In this document: one piece after another, positions 55,328 through 64,000 of the stretch
Layout: each line of letters starts with the position of its first letter
Position numbering within the stretch: the stretch's first letter is position 1
Source: Cellulophaga sp. BC115SP
Lineage (GTDB): Bacteria; Bacteroidota; Bacteroidia; Cytophagales; Spirosomataceae
Assembly (NCBI RefSeq): GCF_009905545.1
Contig: NZ_JAAALB010000012.1
Location: forward strand, 100,650-164,649
Reading direction: 5' to 3'
DNA length: 64,000 nt
The notes under the pieces: model-generated
Seen by the model: the letters and a program-made list of their open reading frames with translations, nothing else
Databases searched by the model: none
What the model was told of the DNA's origin: nothing
Made by a program: the position numbers and the translations under genes

Positions 55328-55475
55328 ATTTTGGGTAATATCACTGAACTCTTCAGACATACAATTTATTTTTACAGTTAGGAACAAGCCAAATCACTGA
55401 ACACCGCCTTTTTGAAGTATCGCATACAAACAGTGATTTAAAAAAAGGCCCAATCATCATTTAACATTACACATT

Positions 55476-57821
55476 ATGTGGAATAAAATTGCCGAGCTAA
55501 TCATCCGAAATAGATTATTTTGGATTGGATTGATTATAGTATCAACCATTTATATGGGGTATCAAGCGAGTAGAATCCAACTTTCGTATGAGTTTGCTCG
55601 AATCCTTCCTGCCAACGACCCTATTGAACAAGAATATCAACGCTTTAGAAAATTATTTGGTGAAGATGGTAGTCTAATGGTGATTGGATACCAATCATCT
55701 GAGATGTATAAATTAGATAACTTCAACGATTGGTATGACCTTTCGCAGGCAATCAAAAAACATGAAGGTATCAAGAATGTAATTTCATTGACTAACTTGA
55801 TTGATTTGAAAGTAAATGAAACAACGAAGCGTTTTGACGTAAAACCTTTGTTGACTCAGAAGCCGAAGTCTCAAGCTGAGGTTGATTCAATCAAAGACAA
55901 AATTGCTAATCTGAAGTTCTACGAAGGAATGGTTGTTAATTCGAAAACCAACACTACCTTGATGGCAATTACGTTCAATGAGAAGGATTTGAATTCGAAG
56001 AAACGTATTTCAATTGTTCAGGAAATCAGAGACTTAGCTCATCAGTTTGAACTAAAACACAAAACAACACTTCATTTTTCAGGTATGCCTTTTATTCGTA
56101 CTGCTACGATGCAAAAGGTTTCTCATGAAATGGAATTGTTTATGGGATTGGCGGTATTGGTAACTGCGGCGATTTTATGGTTTTTCTTCCGTTCGGTTCG
56201 CTTTACCTTAGTTTCGATTCTTGTGGTGCTGATTGGCGTAGTATTTTCGGTAGGTACATTGGTGATGATGGGCTATAAGATTACGATGCTTACAGGTTTG
56301 ATTCCACCATTGTTGATTGTGATTGGTGTGCCAAACTGTATTTTCTTGATTAACCGCTACCAAGCTGAGTTGTTAGCGCATGGTGACAAACAATTGGCCA
56401 TTCGCAACATGATTACGGGTATTGGTTTATCTACATTCTTGGCGAATATGACTACTGCTATTGGTTTTGGGGTATTTTACTTTACTAATAGTAGCTTGTT
56501 GGTCGAGTTCGGGGTAGTGTCAGCGCTCAACGTAATGGTAACTTATGTGCTATGTTTGGTGTTGGTTCCTATTTCGGTGTACTATATGGGCTTGCCTCAG
56601 GTAAAGCATTTGAAGCATTTGGACGGACAATGGGCAAAGAAATTCTTGTCTTGGATTGACCATACGGTACATAATAACCGCCCAGCGATTTACTTGACGG
56701 CGTTGGTGGTTGTGTTGGTATCTGCTTATGGTGTGACCAAAATCAACGTGATTGGTTATGTGGTAGATGATCTTCCTAAAAAGGATCCAATTTATACAGA
56801 TTTACGCTTTTTCGAAGAAAACTTCAACGGAGTATTGCCGTTTGAAATTATGATTGATACAAAACGTAAAAATGGTGTTTTTGATAATCAAGCAGAGGCT
56901 TTGTACAAAATTAAATCGCTTCAAAATCGCTTGAAACAATATAAAGAGTTTTCAAAACCATTATCGATTGTGGAAGCAGTTCGTTTCTTGTATCAATCTT
57001 ATAAAGGTGGCGAAGCAAGATACTTTATTATGCCAAGTGTGTTTGAGTTGTCAAAACTGTCGGAATATCTTCAAACAGATTCTTCGTCAGCTTCAAAACA
57101 AATCAAGCCGTTTTTGAACGATGATAAAAGTATCACACGTATCAGTTACCAAATGGCTGATGTGGGTTCGGTTCGTATCAAAGAACTGATGAAAGAAATC
57201 CAACCACAGGTAGATGAAATTTTCCCGAAAGACCAATATAAAGTAAGCCTAACGGGACATAGTTTGGTGTTTTTGAAAAGTAATGATTACTTATTGGGCA
57301 ACTTGTACGAAAGTTTATTGATTGCCATTGTGTTGATTGCTTTGGTGGGTATGGTACTTTTCCGTTCGATTCCTATCATTATTTTATCAAAATTGCCTTG
57401 CTTGATTCCATTGGCATTGACAGCGGGAATTATGGGCTTTTTTGATATTCACTTCAAGCCTTCAACAATTCTGATCTTTAGTATTACCTTCGGTATTGCT
57501 TCGGATGGAACAGTTTATTTCTTGACACGCTATCGTCAAGAATTGGAAGATAAAGGCAATAGCGTTCGCGAATCGATTACTAATACGATTTTTGGAACAG
57601 GTTTAAGTATGATTTATACTGCGATAATATTGTTTTGCGGCTTCTCTATTTTTGCAGCTTCAAGTTTTGGTGGAACTGCTGCTATGGGTGTGATGGTTTC
57701 TATTACACTTTTGATTGCGATGTGTACCAACTTGATTTTGTTACCAGCATTGTTGTTGACAATCAATCGTAAAAAATTGGATGTTAGAAAAACTAAAGCT
57801 GTAGTGTTGGAAGAACAATAA
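55476..57821 (+). CDS. MMPL/RND-superfamily membrane transporter
   Basis: The 781-residue protein has the two-fold RND layout: one membrane helix (about 13-30), a periplasmic loop (about 30-205), five helices (about 210-375), one helix near 405, a second loop (about 425-610) and five terminal helices. Motifs such as GVPNCIFLINRYQAEL and FGIASDGTVYFLTRYRQEL are characteristic of the MMPL group. It is shorter than drug-efflux RND pumps and has no membrane-fusion partner nearby. A lipid or hopanoid-type cargo is possible but not shown. Confidence 0.87.
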   Translation: MWNKIAELIIRNRLFWIGLIIVSTIYMGYQASRIQLSYEFARILPANDPIEQEYQRFRKLFGEDGSLMVIGYQSSEMYKLDNFNDWYDLSQAIKKHEGIKNVISLTNLIDLKVNETTKRFDVKPLLTQKPKSQAEVDSIKDKIANLKFYEGMVVNSKTNTTLMAITFNEKDLNSKKRISIVQEIRDLAHQFELKHKTTLHFSGMPFIRTATMQKVSHEMELFMGLAVLVTAAILWFFFRSVRFTLVSILVVLIGVVFSVGTLVMMGYKITMLTGLIPPLLIVIGVPNCIFLINRYQAELLAHGDKQLAIRNMITGIGLSTFLANMTTAIGFGVFYFTNSSLLVEFGVVSALNVMVTYVLCLVLVPISVYYMGLPQVKHLKHLDGQWAKKFLSWIDHTVHNNRPAIYLTALVVVLVSAYGVTKINVIGYVVDDLPKKDPIYTDLRFFEENFNGVLPFEIMIDTKRKNGVFDNQAEALYKIKSLQNRLKQYKEFSKPLSIVEAVRFLYQSYKGGEARYFIMPSVFELSKLSEYLQTDSSSASKQIKPFLNDDKSITRISYQMADVGSVRIKELMKEIQPQVDEIFPKDQYKVSLTGHSLVFLKSNDYLLGNLYESLLIAIVLIALVGMVLFRSIPIIILSKLPCLIPLALTAGIMGFFDIHFKPSTILIFSITFGIASDGTVYFLTRYRQELEDKGNSVRESITNTIFGTGLSMIYTAIILFCGFSIFAASSFGGTAAMGVMVSITLLIAMCTNLILLPALLLTINRKKLDVRKTKAVVLEEQ

Positions 57822-57849
57822 GATTGCTTTAAGCAGAATATAATATACC

Positions 57850-57886
57850 AGAGGGATGATTGTTTTAAACAATCATCCCTCTTTTG
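57850..57886 (+). terminator. Terminator after the MMPL gene
   Basis: A 16-bp perfect inverted repeat (57850-57865 and 57867-57882) is followed by T bases. Confidence 0.85.
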
Positions 57887-57976
57887 TTTTTGACCGAATA
57901 ATAGATTATGATGTTTTATGAATGTTGAATTGCCTATTTTGCATAAAATCTATCATAACACACTTTTTAATCTCTT

Positions 57977-58846
57977 ATGAAACACCTACTACCACTTTCT
58001 ATCCTAAAACAGTCTGTTTTAGCGATGATTTTGTCCCTACTTTTTACCTCATGTAACGTTCTCAAAAATGAGGTTGACAAAATTGATTTGACCAAACCCC
58101 TCAATAAAGCCGAACCTGCCTTAAGTGATTTAACCTCAAAAGCAGGAGAAAACTTTGTACTGGGTGCTACCAAAGCCCTACCACATGCTGCTTCTGGACT
58201 GAAGGGATTTGCAGATACGCTGAACCCTGATATTAAAAAACTCATTCATGCGATTGCTATTGCAGGCGATACCACCAATATTCAGTTGACAAAATTGGGA
58301 GATAATCTGCATTGGCAAATTGGGCGGCTCAAAGGCGATTTGAAATTCACCGATGAATTGGTTGTCAAAATCATGCGAACACTCGACAAAAATTCGCAAA
58401 GACTTTTGACTAATATGCTTCAAAATGCCTTGGATTCCATGAATAGCCCTGCCTCTAAAGCAAAATTGGATTCAATTATTGGTAATATCTTAAGTGAAAA
58501 AACTTCTATGCGTACCCAACAATTAGTCAATAATACCCTTCAACCGACCATAGATACGCTCACAAGTAGGATTGACAAGATTGTTCATAAAGATATACCT
58601 TTCGTACAGCGTCAAGCCTCCATGATAATCGGAGGTATCACTTTGGCAGCGTTACTGATTATTGGATTTGTGTGGTATCAACGACGAAAGTATTTGAGAC
58701 TGATTAAGGTGTTGACTTATCAAATAGACCAAATTGGTGACCAATCTATTTATGATAATCTTACCAAGCATATAAGTTCACAAACTAAAAAGGAAGACCT
58801 TGAGCCTTTGTTGAAAAATATCTTGAGCGAACAAGGAATCAATTAA
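57977..58846 (+). CDS. Putative lipoprotein with C-terminal membrane segment, unknown function
   Basis: The 289-residue product has a lipoprotein-like N-terminus (lipobox LFTSC-N near 28), a long predicted helical region (about 35-205) and one strong membrane segment near 217-235 (IIGGITLAALLIIGFVWY) followed by a basic RRKYLR stretch and a helical tail. I do not recognise the family. Helices flanking a membrane anchor suggest an envelope scaffold. A terminator separates it from the MMPL gene, so co-function is not implied. Confidence 0.75.
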   Translation: MKHLLPLSILKQSVLAMILSLLFTSCNVLKNEVDKIDLTKPLNKAEPALSDLTSKAGENFVLGATKALPHAASGLKGFADTLNPDIKKLIHAIAIAGDTTNIQLTKLGDNLHWQIGRLKGDLKFTDELVVKIMRTLDKNSQRLLTNMLQNALDSMNSPASKAKLDSIIGNILSEKTSMRTQQLVNNTLQPTIDTLTSRIDKIVHKDIPFVQRQASMIIGGITLAALLIIGFVWYQRRKYLRLIKVLTYQIDQIGDQSIYDNLTKHISSQTKKEDLEPLLKNILSEQGIN

Positions 58847-58969
58847 TGGTGTGGAGTTTTGAGTTGTGAGTGATGAATTGTCCTTTGCCCTTGCCTAAAA
58901 TAGGTTGCCCTCAAAACTGAATTCGATTTTAGCTTGTATTCCAAAGCTTGCTACCCAAAGCCAAACAAA

Positions 58970-58998
58970 AAACCACCGTACAAAATGCGCGGTGGTTT
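58970..58998 (-). terminator. Terminator of the outer-membrane barrel gene
   Basis: A 9-bp perfect stem (aaaccaccg 58970-58978, cggtggttt 58990-58998) is followed on the minus strand by a T-run, 65 bp past the stop. Confidence 0.8.
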
Positions 58999-59062
58999 AT
59001 TCAGTGCATTACAATATCATAATACACCTTGTCACTATTTCTATGATTTATTATCCAAAAAA

Positions 59063-61663
59063 CTACTGCATTTGCATACCGTCCATCGATGAGGCATTTT
59101 TAGAACTTCTCTTAAATATGCTCATATCCATCTGTCCAAAACGAATCGAGAGGTTCAATCTCACCAATTGTGGGTTATTCAAACGATAGTAAGTTTGTGT
59201 AAATCCTTCACCGTACGATACTTGTGTGTTTCCTCTAGTTCTGAAAATATCGTTAACCGAAAGTGTTGCCGAGGCAATATCATTTTTCAAGAAACTCTTC
59301 TTGATGGCAATGTCAACTCCATAAAAAGGTTTGATATACCCTTGTGATGAACTTTGTGCCTGACTCATTGGAGGACCAAAACCTTGGTTTTGAGTAATTG
59401 GCATATTGGTTTTGCCTTGATAGTCACCCGAAAGCTGGATTACCCATTTTTGAGGTAAAGTAAAACTGTTGTTGATTTTACCAAACACTGTCCAAAGAGC
59501 ATCTGTAGCTTGCGCGTTTTCGATGTTTTGGGTATTGATTTTTGAGTTATAAAAGTTCAAGTTCGCCGTTAAATCCCAAAATGCTTTCAATTTAGTTGTG
59601 TAAGTAAACTCAGTACCATACGTTACACTCGAATTGGCATTGATATAGGTATTAATCAGATCCGTTTTACCACTTATTGGGTTGATTTCTTGACTCAAAT
59701 ATCTAGTGATTAGGTTATTAGTATATTTGTAATAGCCCGAAGCTAAGAAAGTTGAATTACCTTTTGAGTGACTATATGATATCTCGCTTGAGGTAGTAAA
59801 TTCTGGTACCAAGTTGGGATTACCTCTAGTAATATTCAAGCTATCGCTATAATCTACGTAAGGAATTTGTTGGAAAAAGTTTGGTCTATTTACTCTTCTT
59901 GTTACGCTCAATTGTAATTGGTCTGTCTTAGATAATTCTCTGGTTAAGAATATCGAAGGGAATAAACTTATTGGATATTCGTTGCTAAATTTTTGGTTGT
60001 TGGCTAAAAGCGAACCATCATATTTTGAGCTTTCACCACGTAAACCAACTTTATAAGAAAACAATTTTGGTAATTTTCCAGCAAATGAAACATAAGCAGC
60101 ATACACATAATTTTCACCTTCATAATTTACAGAAGCAGAAGTAATATCTTTGTAAATATCAGAACCTACAGCTTTTAAGGTGTTGTTATTCAGGTTTTTA
60201 TTGTAATTGATTTGGATTTTTGCACCAGTTTCTAGAGTGATTTTTCCCTTCAAAGGTTTTACATAGTCTGTCTGAACGGTCAAAACTTTGTTGTTCCCTT
60301 CACCAATATTTTTCTGAATTTGATTTCCAGTAATAACATTTTGTGCATTATAATAATTGGTAGAGTAAACTGCATTGGAAGAGTTGTCACCACCAAAGTA
60401 GTTTAAGTCAGCAGAAAGTTCTTCTCCTTCTGTTTTGAAGTTTTGTTTAAATCCTAATTGCAAACCTCTTGGTTTGAAAGCTCTTTCCGTATTCGAAAGT
60501 CTATTACTAAAGCTCGTAACACCATTAATTTTGGTCGTAATTTTCAAATCTTCAGTTGGATCAAAATTACCTTGTCCGAAGAAACCAGCCACCGAAAGTG
60601 TTGCACGGTTTGATACATAGTAGTCCATACCTAAGCGACCAAAAGTCATGTTACCTTTTGTTTTGCTATTGATGTCCTGCGCGATACTCGATTGTGTACC
60701 ACCAATGGTGCTTGAGCGGTCGCTGTTACCTGTAACGTTGTTACGCATACGCATATTCATAAACATCAATGAAACGTTTACTTTGTTTTGACGAACGCTT
60801 AGGTTTCCCATGATATTTGAGCCACCAAAACGGTCAGCCCCTACGTTTACCATACCATTGTAACCACTCTTTTTGTTTTTCTTCAAAACCAAGTTCAAGA
60901 TACCAGCAGTACTTCCAGAAGCATCGTATTTAGCTGATGGATTGGTGATTACCTCAACTTTTTCGATAGCATCCGCAGGGATTTGGTCTAGGCTCAATGT
61001 TGTTGGGCGACCGTCTATGTACAATACAGGAGATGCATTTCTTAGCTTAACATTACCGTCAATGTCTACTTGCAACGAAGGAATATTGCGCATGATGTCT
61101 ACCGCAGTACCGCCCGAAGTAACTAAGTTTTTAGAAACATTAAAACTCTTTTTGTCAATATCCATTTCCAATAATGGCTTAGAACCGTTAACGGTTACAC
61201 CATCAAGGAGAGTAGACTCTGAAGCTAATTTGATATTTCCTAGATCTTTGTCCATCGCTGCCATCATTTTCGCCATCATCGCAGGGTCAGGTTGTTGACC
61301 TGGCTTTGGTGCGCCACCTTCCATTTTAGGCATAGATACTGCCAAAGGCATTTCCAACGTTTTATAGCCTACCGAACTGATTTTAAGTTTTAATTTAGCC
61401 ATCATAGGTAAACCAGAAAAACTAAAATCACCATTCAATTGGGTCTGTTGAGCTTTTACCAAAACATCTTTTTCTTTCTTAGTATCCTTGTCAACAACGC
61501 TTTTAAGTACTACGACTGAAGCAAATTCTACGGGTTTGCCTTGCTCATCTACTATTTTGCCATACGCTTTCCATTCAGGCATTTTGCCTGCACCACCTGA
61601 GGGCATCTGTGCGAATCCCGACATTGAGAAAAGCACCAACATAATTGTTAATATCTTATTCAT
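59063..61663 (-). CDS. TonB-dependent receptor-like outer-membrane beta-barrel protein
   Basis: The 866-residue protein has a signal peptide (1-18), a carboxypeptidase-regulatory-like beta domain (about 33-105), an insert rich in Met, Pro and Gly (about 108-140), a plug (about 150-260, DIMRNIPSLQVDIDGNV, YIDGRPTTL and KVEVITNPSAKYDASGS) and an OMP_b-brl_3-type barrel. These signatures mark the family annotated as outer membrane beta-barrel protein rather than SusC. No SusD partner is present. The ligand is unknown. The divergent two-component pair next to it may regulate it. Confidence 0.88.
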   Translation of the reverse strand: MNKILTIMLVLFSMSGFAQMPSGGAGKMPEWKAYGKIVDEQGKPVEFASVVVLKSVVDKDTKKEKDVLVKAQQTQLNGDFSFSGLPMMAKLKLKISSVGYKTLEMPLAVSMPKMEGGAPKPGQQPDPAMMAKMMAAMDKDLGNIKLASESTLLDGVTVNGSKPLLEMDIDKKSFNVSKNLVTSGGTAVDIMRNIPSLQVDIDGNVKLRNASPVLYIDGRPTTLSLDQIPADAIEKVEVITNPSAKYDASGSTAGILNLVLKKNKKSGYNGMVNVGADRFGGSNIMGNLSVRQNKVNVSLMFMNMRMRNNVTGNSDRSSTIGGTQSSIAQDINSKTKGNMTFGRLGMDYYVSNRATLSVAGFFGQGNFDPTEDLKITTKINGVTSFSNRLSNTERAFKPRGLQLGFKQNFKTEGEELSADLNYFGGDNSSNAVYSTNYYNAQNVITGNQIQKNIGEGNNKVLTVQTDYVKPLKGKITLETGAKIQINYNKNLNNNTLKAVGSDIYKDITSASVNYEGENYVYAAYVSFAGKLPKLFSYKVGLRGESSKYDGSLLANNQKFSNEYPISLFPSIFLTRELSKTDQLQLSVTRRVNRPNFFQQIPYVDYSDSLNITRGNPNLVPEFTTSSEISYSHSKGNSTFLASGYYKYTNNLITRYLSQEINPISGKTDLINTYINANSSVTYGTEFTYTTKLKAFWDLTANLNFYNSKINTQNIENAQATDALWTVFGKINNSFTLPQKWVIQLSGDYQGKTNMPITQNQGFGPPMSQAQSSSQGYIKPFYGVDIAIKKSFLKNDIASATLSVNDIFRTRGNTQVSYGEGFTQTYYRLNNPQLVRLNLSIRFGQMDMSIFKRSSKNASSMDGMQMQ

Positions 61664-62031
61664 GATTGATAGAGTTAATTCGAGAGTTTATCAGAGGAAA
61701 TTTTTATTTACTACATTTTGAATAACATCACTCTCTCTTGCGATTGATGATTCAAATTTGCGGGCAATTTCTCGAAATTCCATTCGGCTGTAGACGCAAT
61801 GATGTGAACTGTATATGGATGAACATCGTGGATTAGAATCTATTCAGTAAGTTTGTTGTCGAAATGAATAACAAGTCACAAGATTATGTGTTTTGTATTA
61901 AGTTGTTTAAAATCAACAGATTAAAAATGTCTAACAAAAAGCTATTTAAGCTAAATAAAAAAATAGTCTCAAAGTAGGACTTTTCCATGACTGATAACAA
62001 CCTTACAATTAATCAATAACATGTTAAACTT
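61664..62031. other. Divergent intergenic region before the LytS/LytTR pair
   Basis: This 368-bp AT-rich gap between divergent genes shows no open frame, strong hairpin or TAnnTTTG box that I could find. It presumably contains promoters for both neighbours and could contain the LytTR binding site, which is normally a pair of imperfect 9-bp repeats; I could not pick one out confidently. Confidence 0.35.
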
Positions 62032-63066
62032 ATGTTGAAACAAGCCATCAAACCATATACGGGACATATCCTTACGTGGACAATCCTTTATCTGTTTCCC
62101 TATATCATTTTTTTGTATGAACCCAGCAAGCTTCAAAAGCTAGATTTTGCTTTTTTCAAAACTCATACAACCAACATGATTGTTTGGGCAATTATTTTTT
62201 ATTCACACCTGCTTTACATTGGTCCTAAACTATTCTTTTCGACCAAGCGATGGAAATACTTTGGCGTGTTGTTATTAGGAGGGTTGACCTATGCGGGTGT
62301 CAATTATTTAATCTCACTGATGGGACCGCCACATCCTGTAAAAGTAGGTACTTTGGATTTTTTGTTTGCTAGAATTATTGGTCCTTTATTTTTTTATACA
62401 GTTTGTATTTTGGCAAGTACGATGTTGTTTTTGTATAATGAGCAAGCGCGCCAAAAGGAATTATACAAACAAATGGAATTGGAAAAAACTGTGGCTGAGC
62501 TAAATATGCTCAAACTCCAAATTAGTCCTCATTTTTTATTTAATACCCTCAATAATATTCGTTGGCTAGTCCGCAAAAGTCACCCTAATTCGGAAGACAC
62601 TATTATTAAGCTTTCAGAAATACTTCGATATATTATTTATGAAGTAAGCGATTCGAATGTTGACATCAACAAAGAAATTGAACATCTGAGAAACTATATA
62701 GAATTACAAGCTTTGCGATTGCCCATTGAGGGGAAGGTGGAGTTTCAAGTGTCTCCATCTATCAAGCCATATAGCGTTGCACCTTTGCTGTTTATTCATT
62801 TTGTCGAGAATGCATTTAAGTACGGAATCGATAGTAAAAATTCACCAGAAATCATTTTTACTTTACAGAATACAGAGCATGGAATTTTGTTTTTGTCAAA
62901 AAATAAAGTGCTGTTGAACAAGACAACGCTCAACACAGAGGGTATTGGTCTTAGTAATATCAAACGACGATTAGAACTACTTTATCCTCATAAATATAAC
63001 TTAGAAATTAATAATCAAGAGGGCTATTTTGAGGTAAAACTTGAACTTATTTTAGATGAAAATTAG
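62032..63066 (+). CDS. LytS-family sensor histidine kinase
   Basis: The 344-residue protein has four hydrophobic segments in residues 10-135, a short coiled coil (about 138-160) and a His_kinase domain with the phosphorylated His167 in ISPHFLFNTLNNIRW. A C-terminal ATPase domain follows (FVENAFKYGID, IGLSNIKRRLELLYP). No extracellular sensing domain is visible, so the membrane helices probably sense the signal. Its end overlaps the response-regulator gene by 11 bp. Confidence 0.93.
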   Translation: MLKQAIKPYTGHILTWTILYLFPYIIFLYEPSKLQKLDFAFFKTHTTNMIVWAIIFYSHLLYIGPKLFFSTKRWKYFGVLLLGGLTYAGVNYLISLMGPPHPVKVGTLDFLFARIIGPLFFYTVCILASTMLFLYNEQARQKELYKQMELEKTVAELNMLKLQISPHFLFNTLNNIRWLVRKSHPNSEDTIIKLSEILRYIIYEVSDSNVDINKEIEHLRNYIELQALRLPIEGKVEFQVSPSIKPYSVAPLLFIHFVENAFKYGIDSKNSPEIIFTLQNTEHGILFLSKNKVLLNKTTLNTEGIGLSNIKRRLELLYPHKYNLEINNQEGYFEVKLELILDEN

Positions 63067-63751
63067 ATGTATTTTACTTGATGATGAGCCGTTTGCGCTC
63101 AATATTCTGGAAGATGACCTACTGCAATTTCCAGAAGTAGAAGTCCTTGGTAAATTTCATGATCCAAGTGATGTACTAGATTTTCTACAAGTTCAGGAGG
63201 TAGATGTACTATTCTCGGATATTCAAATGCCTGAGGTTTTGGGAACACAATTTGTCAAAACATTGGAAAATCCTCCCTTGGTGGTTTTTACGACAGCATA
63301 CAATCAATATGCAGTGGAAGGCTTTGAACTAAATGCGGTAGATTATCTGGTAAAACCAATTCGAAAAGAGAGGATATCGGCTGCGCTTAAAAAGATAGAG
63401 GATAGACTAAAATTGAGAACTTTGCCCCCACAAGAGGAAGTTCAACAGTACATTATTGTGAATGCTGAATACAAAAAAGTTAAGATATTTTATGACGAAA
63501 TTATCTATATCGAAGGCTTAAAAGACTATGTAAAAATCTATATTCACGAAAAAACGTACCCTATTCTGACACGTAGTAATTTGCGAGGAATCGAAAGCCG
63601 ATTGTCGGAACAAATCTTTGTAAGGATTCACAATTCTTACATTGTCAACAAACAGAAAATCACAGGTTTTCATCATTCGAAAGTCTTATTATCGAAGGTT
63701 GAATTACCAGTTGGAAAAAAATATATTGATAATATTAAAGCACTTGAATAA
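63056..63751 (+). CDS. LytTR-family response regulator
   Basis: The 231-residue product has a receiver domain with Asp9-Asp10, phospho-acceptor Asp55 (VLFSDIQMPE), Thr in FTTAYNQYAVEGF and Lys in DYLVKPI. A LytTR DNA-binding domain follows from about 130 (KVKIFYDEIIYIEGLKDYVKIYI; FVRIHNSYIVNKQKI). Translational overlap with the kinase gene makes a cognate pair. The target is unknown; the divergent outer-membrane receptor gene is the nearest candidate. Confidence 0.95.
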   Translation: MKIRCILLDDEPFALNILEDDLLQFPEVEVLGKFHDPSDVLDFLQVQEVDVLFSDIQMPEVLGTQFVKTLENPPLVVFTTAYNQYAVEGFELNAVDYLVKPIRKERISAALKKIEDRLKLRTLPPQEEVQQYIIVNAEYKKVKIFYDEIIYIEGLKDYVKIYIHEKTYPILTRSNLRGIESRLSEQIFVRIHNSYIVNKQKITGFHHSKVLLSKVELPVGKKYIDNIKALE

Positions 63752-64000
63752 ATAAGATACCAAGCTAGAAATTGTATTAATATGGCTAAATGATAACAAA
63801 AAAGGGGATTTTGCGTTAGTAATGTTGGAAATGAAGCTGTTTAAACAAATGCAAAACATTTCCAAATAAGTGAGAATTTTGTGGTATCTAATCATAAAAT
63901 ATCACTTACAGGGAATGTTGAGTAAAATACAATAGAGAAGTGGATTATCCCAAATTTATCAATTGGAAGTCGGGGTTTTGAGCCTAAAGTACCTTTAGTT
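63752..64000. other. Window end without a recognised gene
   Basis: The last 249 bp are AT-rich and show no open frame on either strand that looks coding, no clear hairpin and no repeat. Confidence 0.4.

Noticed and set aside
55476..57821. Drug-efflux RND pump
   Set aside because: At 781 residues it is too short, and no periplasmic adaptor or outer-membrane channel gene is adjacent; MMPL-type is the better call.
58905..59189. 94-codon plus-strand open frame after the lipoprotein gene
   Set aside because: It overlaps the terminator and the 3' end of the receptor gene and shows no recognisable protein features.

Overview
The window is an AT-rich stretch of a Bacteroidota replicon. The evidence is SusC/SusD proteins, a FecI/FecR pair, FG-GAP lipoproteins, A-rich leaders without Shine-Dalgarno sites, and TAnnTTTG promoter boxes. 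Gene content suggests order Cytophagales, which is an inference. The segment carries its own iteron origin: a Rep_3 initiator, two iteron arrays, ParA, ParB and a three-copy palindromic repeat that looks like a centromere. It is therefore probably a plasmid, megaplasmid or chromid loaded with sugar-catabolic genes rather than the main chromosome.

Layout. 1-5017 (minus) is an L-rhamnose operon: bifunctional aldolase/dehydrogenase, mutarotase RhaM, isomerase RhaI, and an FGGY kinase cut by the window edge. A thioredoxin follows at 5371. 5763-10165 is the replication and partition module. 10404-17529 is the transglutaminase/DUF2126, ATP-grasp/alpha-E and second transglutaminase cluster, a predicted peptide-bond forming and cleaving system of unknown substrate. 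17738-20059 is a secreted GH3 enzyme. 20125-22415 (minus) is an APH-like kinase next to an acyl-CoA dehydrogenase, resembling a split ACAD10/11. 22416-23033 is a non-coding stretch with a promoter, a terminator and a near-palindrome. 23034-25268 holds an orphan gene, a serine resolvase and the Ohr/OhrR peroxide module, followed by an SBF-family transporter.

26396-54792 is an arabinan/L-arabinose utilisation locus: ECF sigma factor, FecR, STN-type SusC, SusD, GH43, a nonsense-interrupted FG-GAP protein, GH51, GH43, AraR, AraB, AraA, GH51, AraD, an SSS symporter, GH43, a HAD phosphatase, transaldolase and aldose epimerase. Polymer is bound and cut outside the cell. Arabinose enters by the sodium symporter and becomes L-ribulose, ribulose-5-phosphate and xylulose-5-phosphate, with transaldolase linking to central metabolism. 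Three copies of a 17-bp palindrome (TGTGTCA..., upstream of the sigma factor, araR and araB) form a plausible AraR regulon.

54968-63751 holds an orphan exported protein, an MMPL/RND transporter, a membrane lipoprotein, a TonB-type outer-membrane barrel, and a LytS/LytTR two-component pair. No rRNA or tRNA gene, CRISPR array or transposase was seen.
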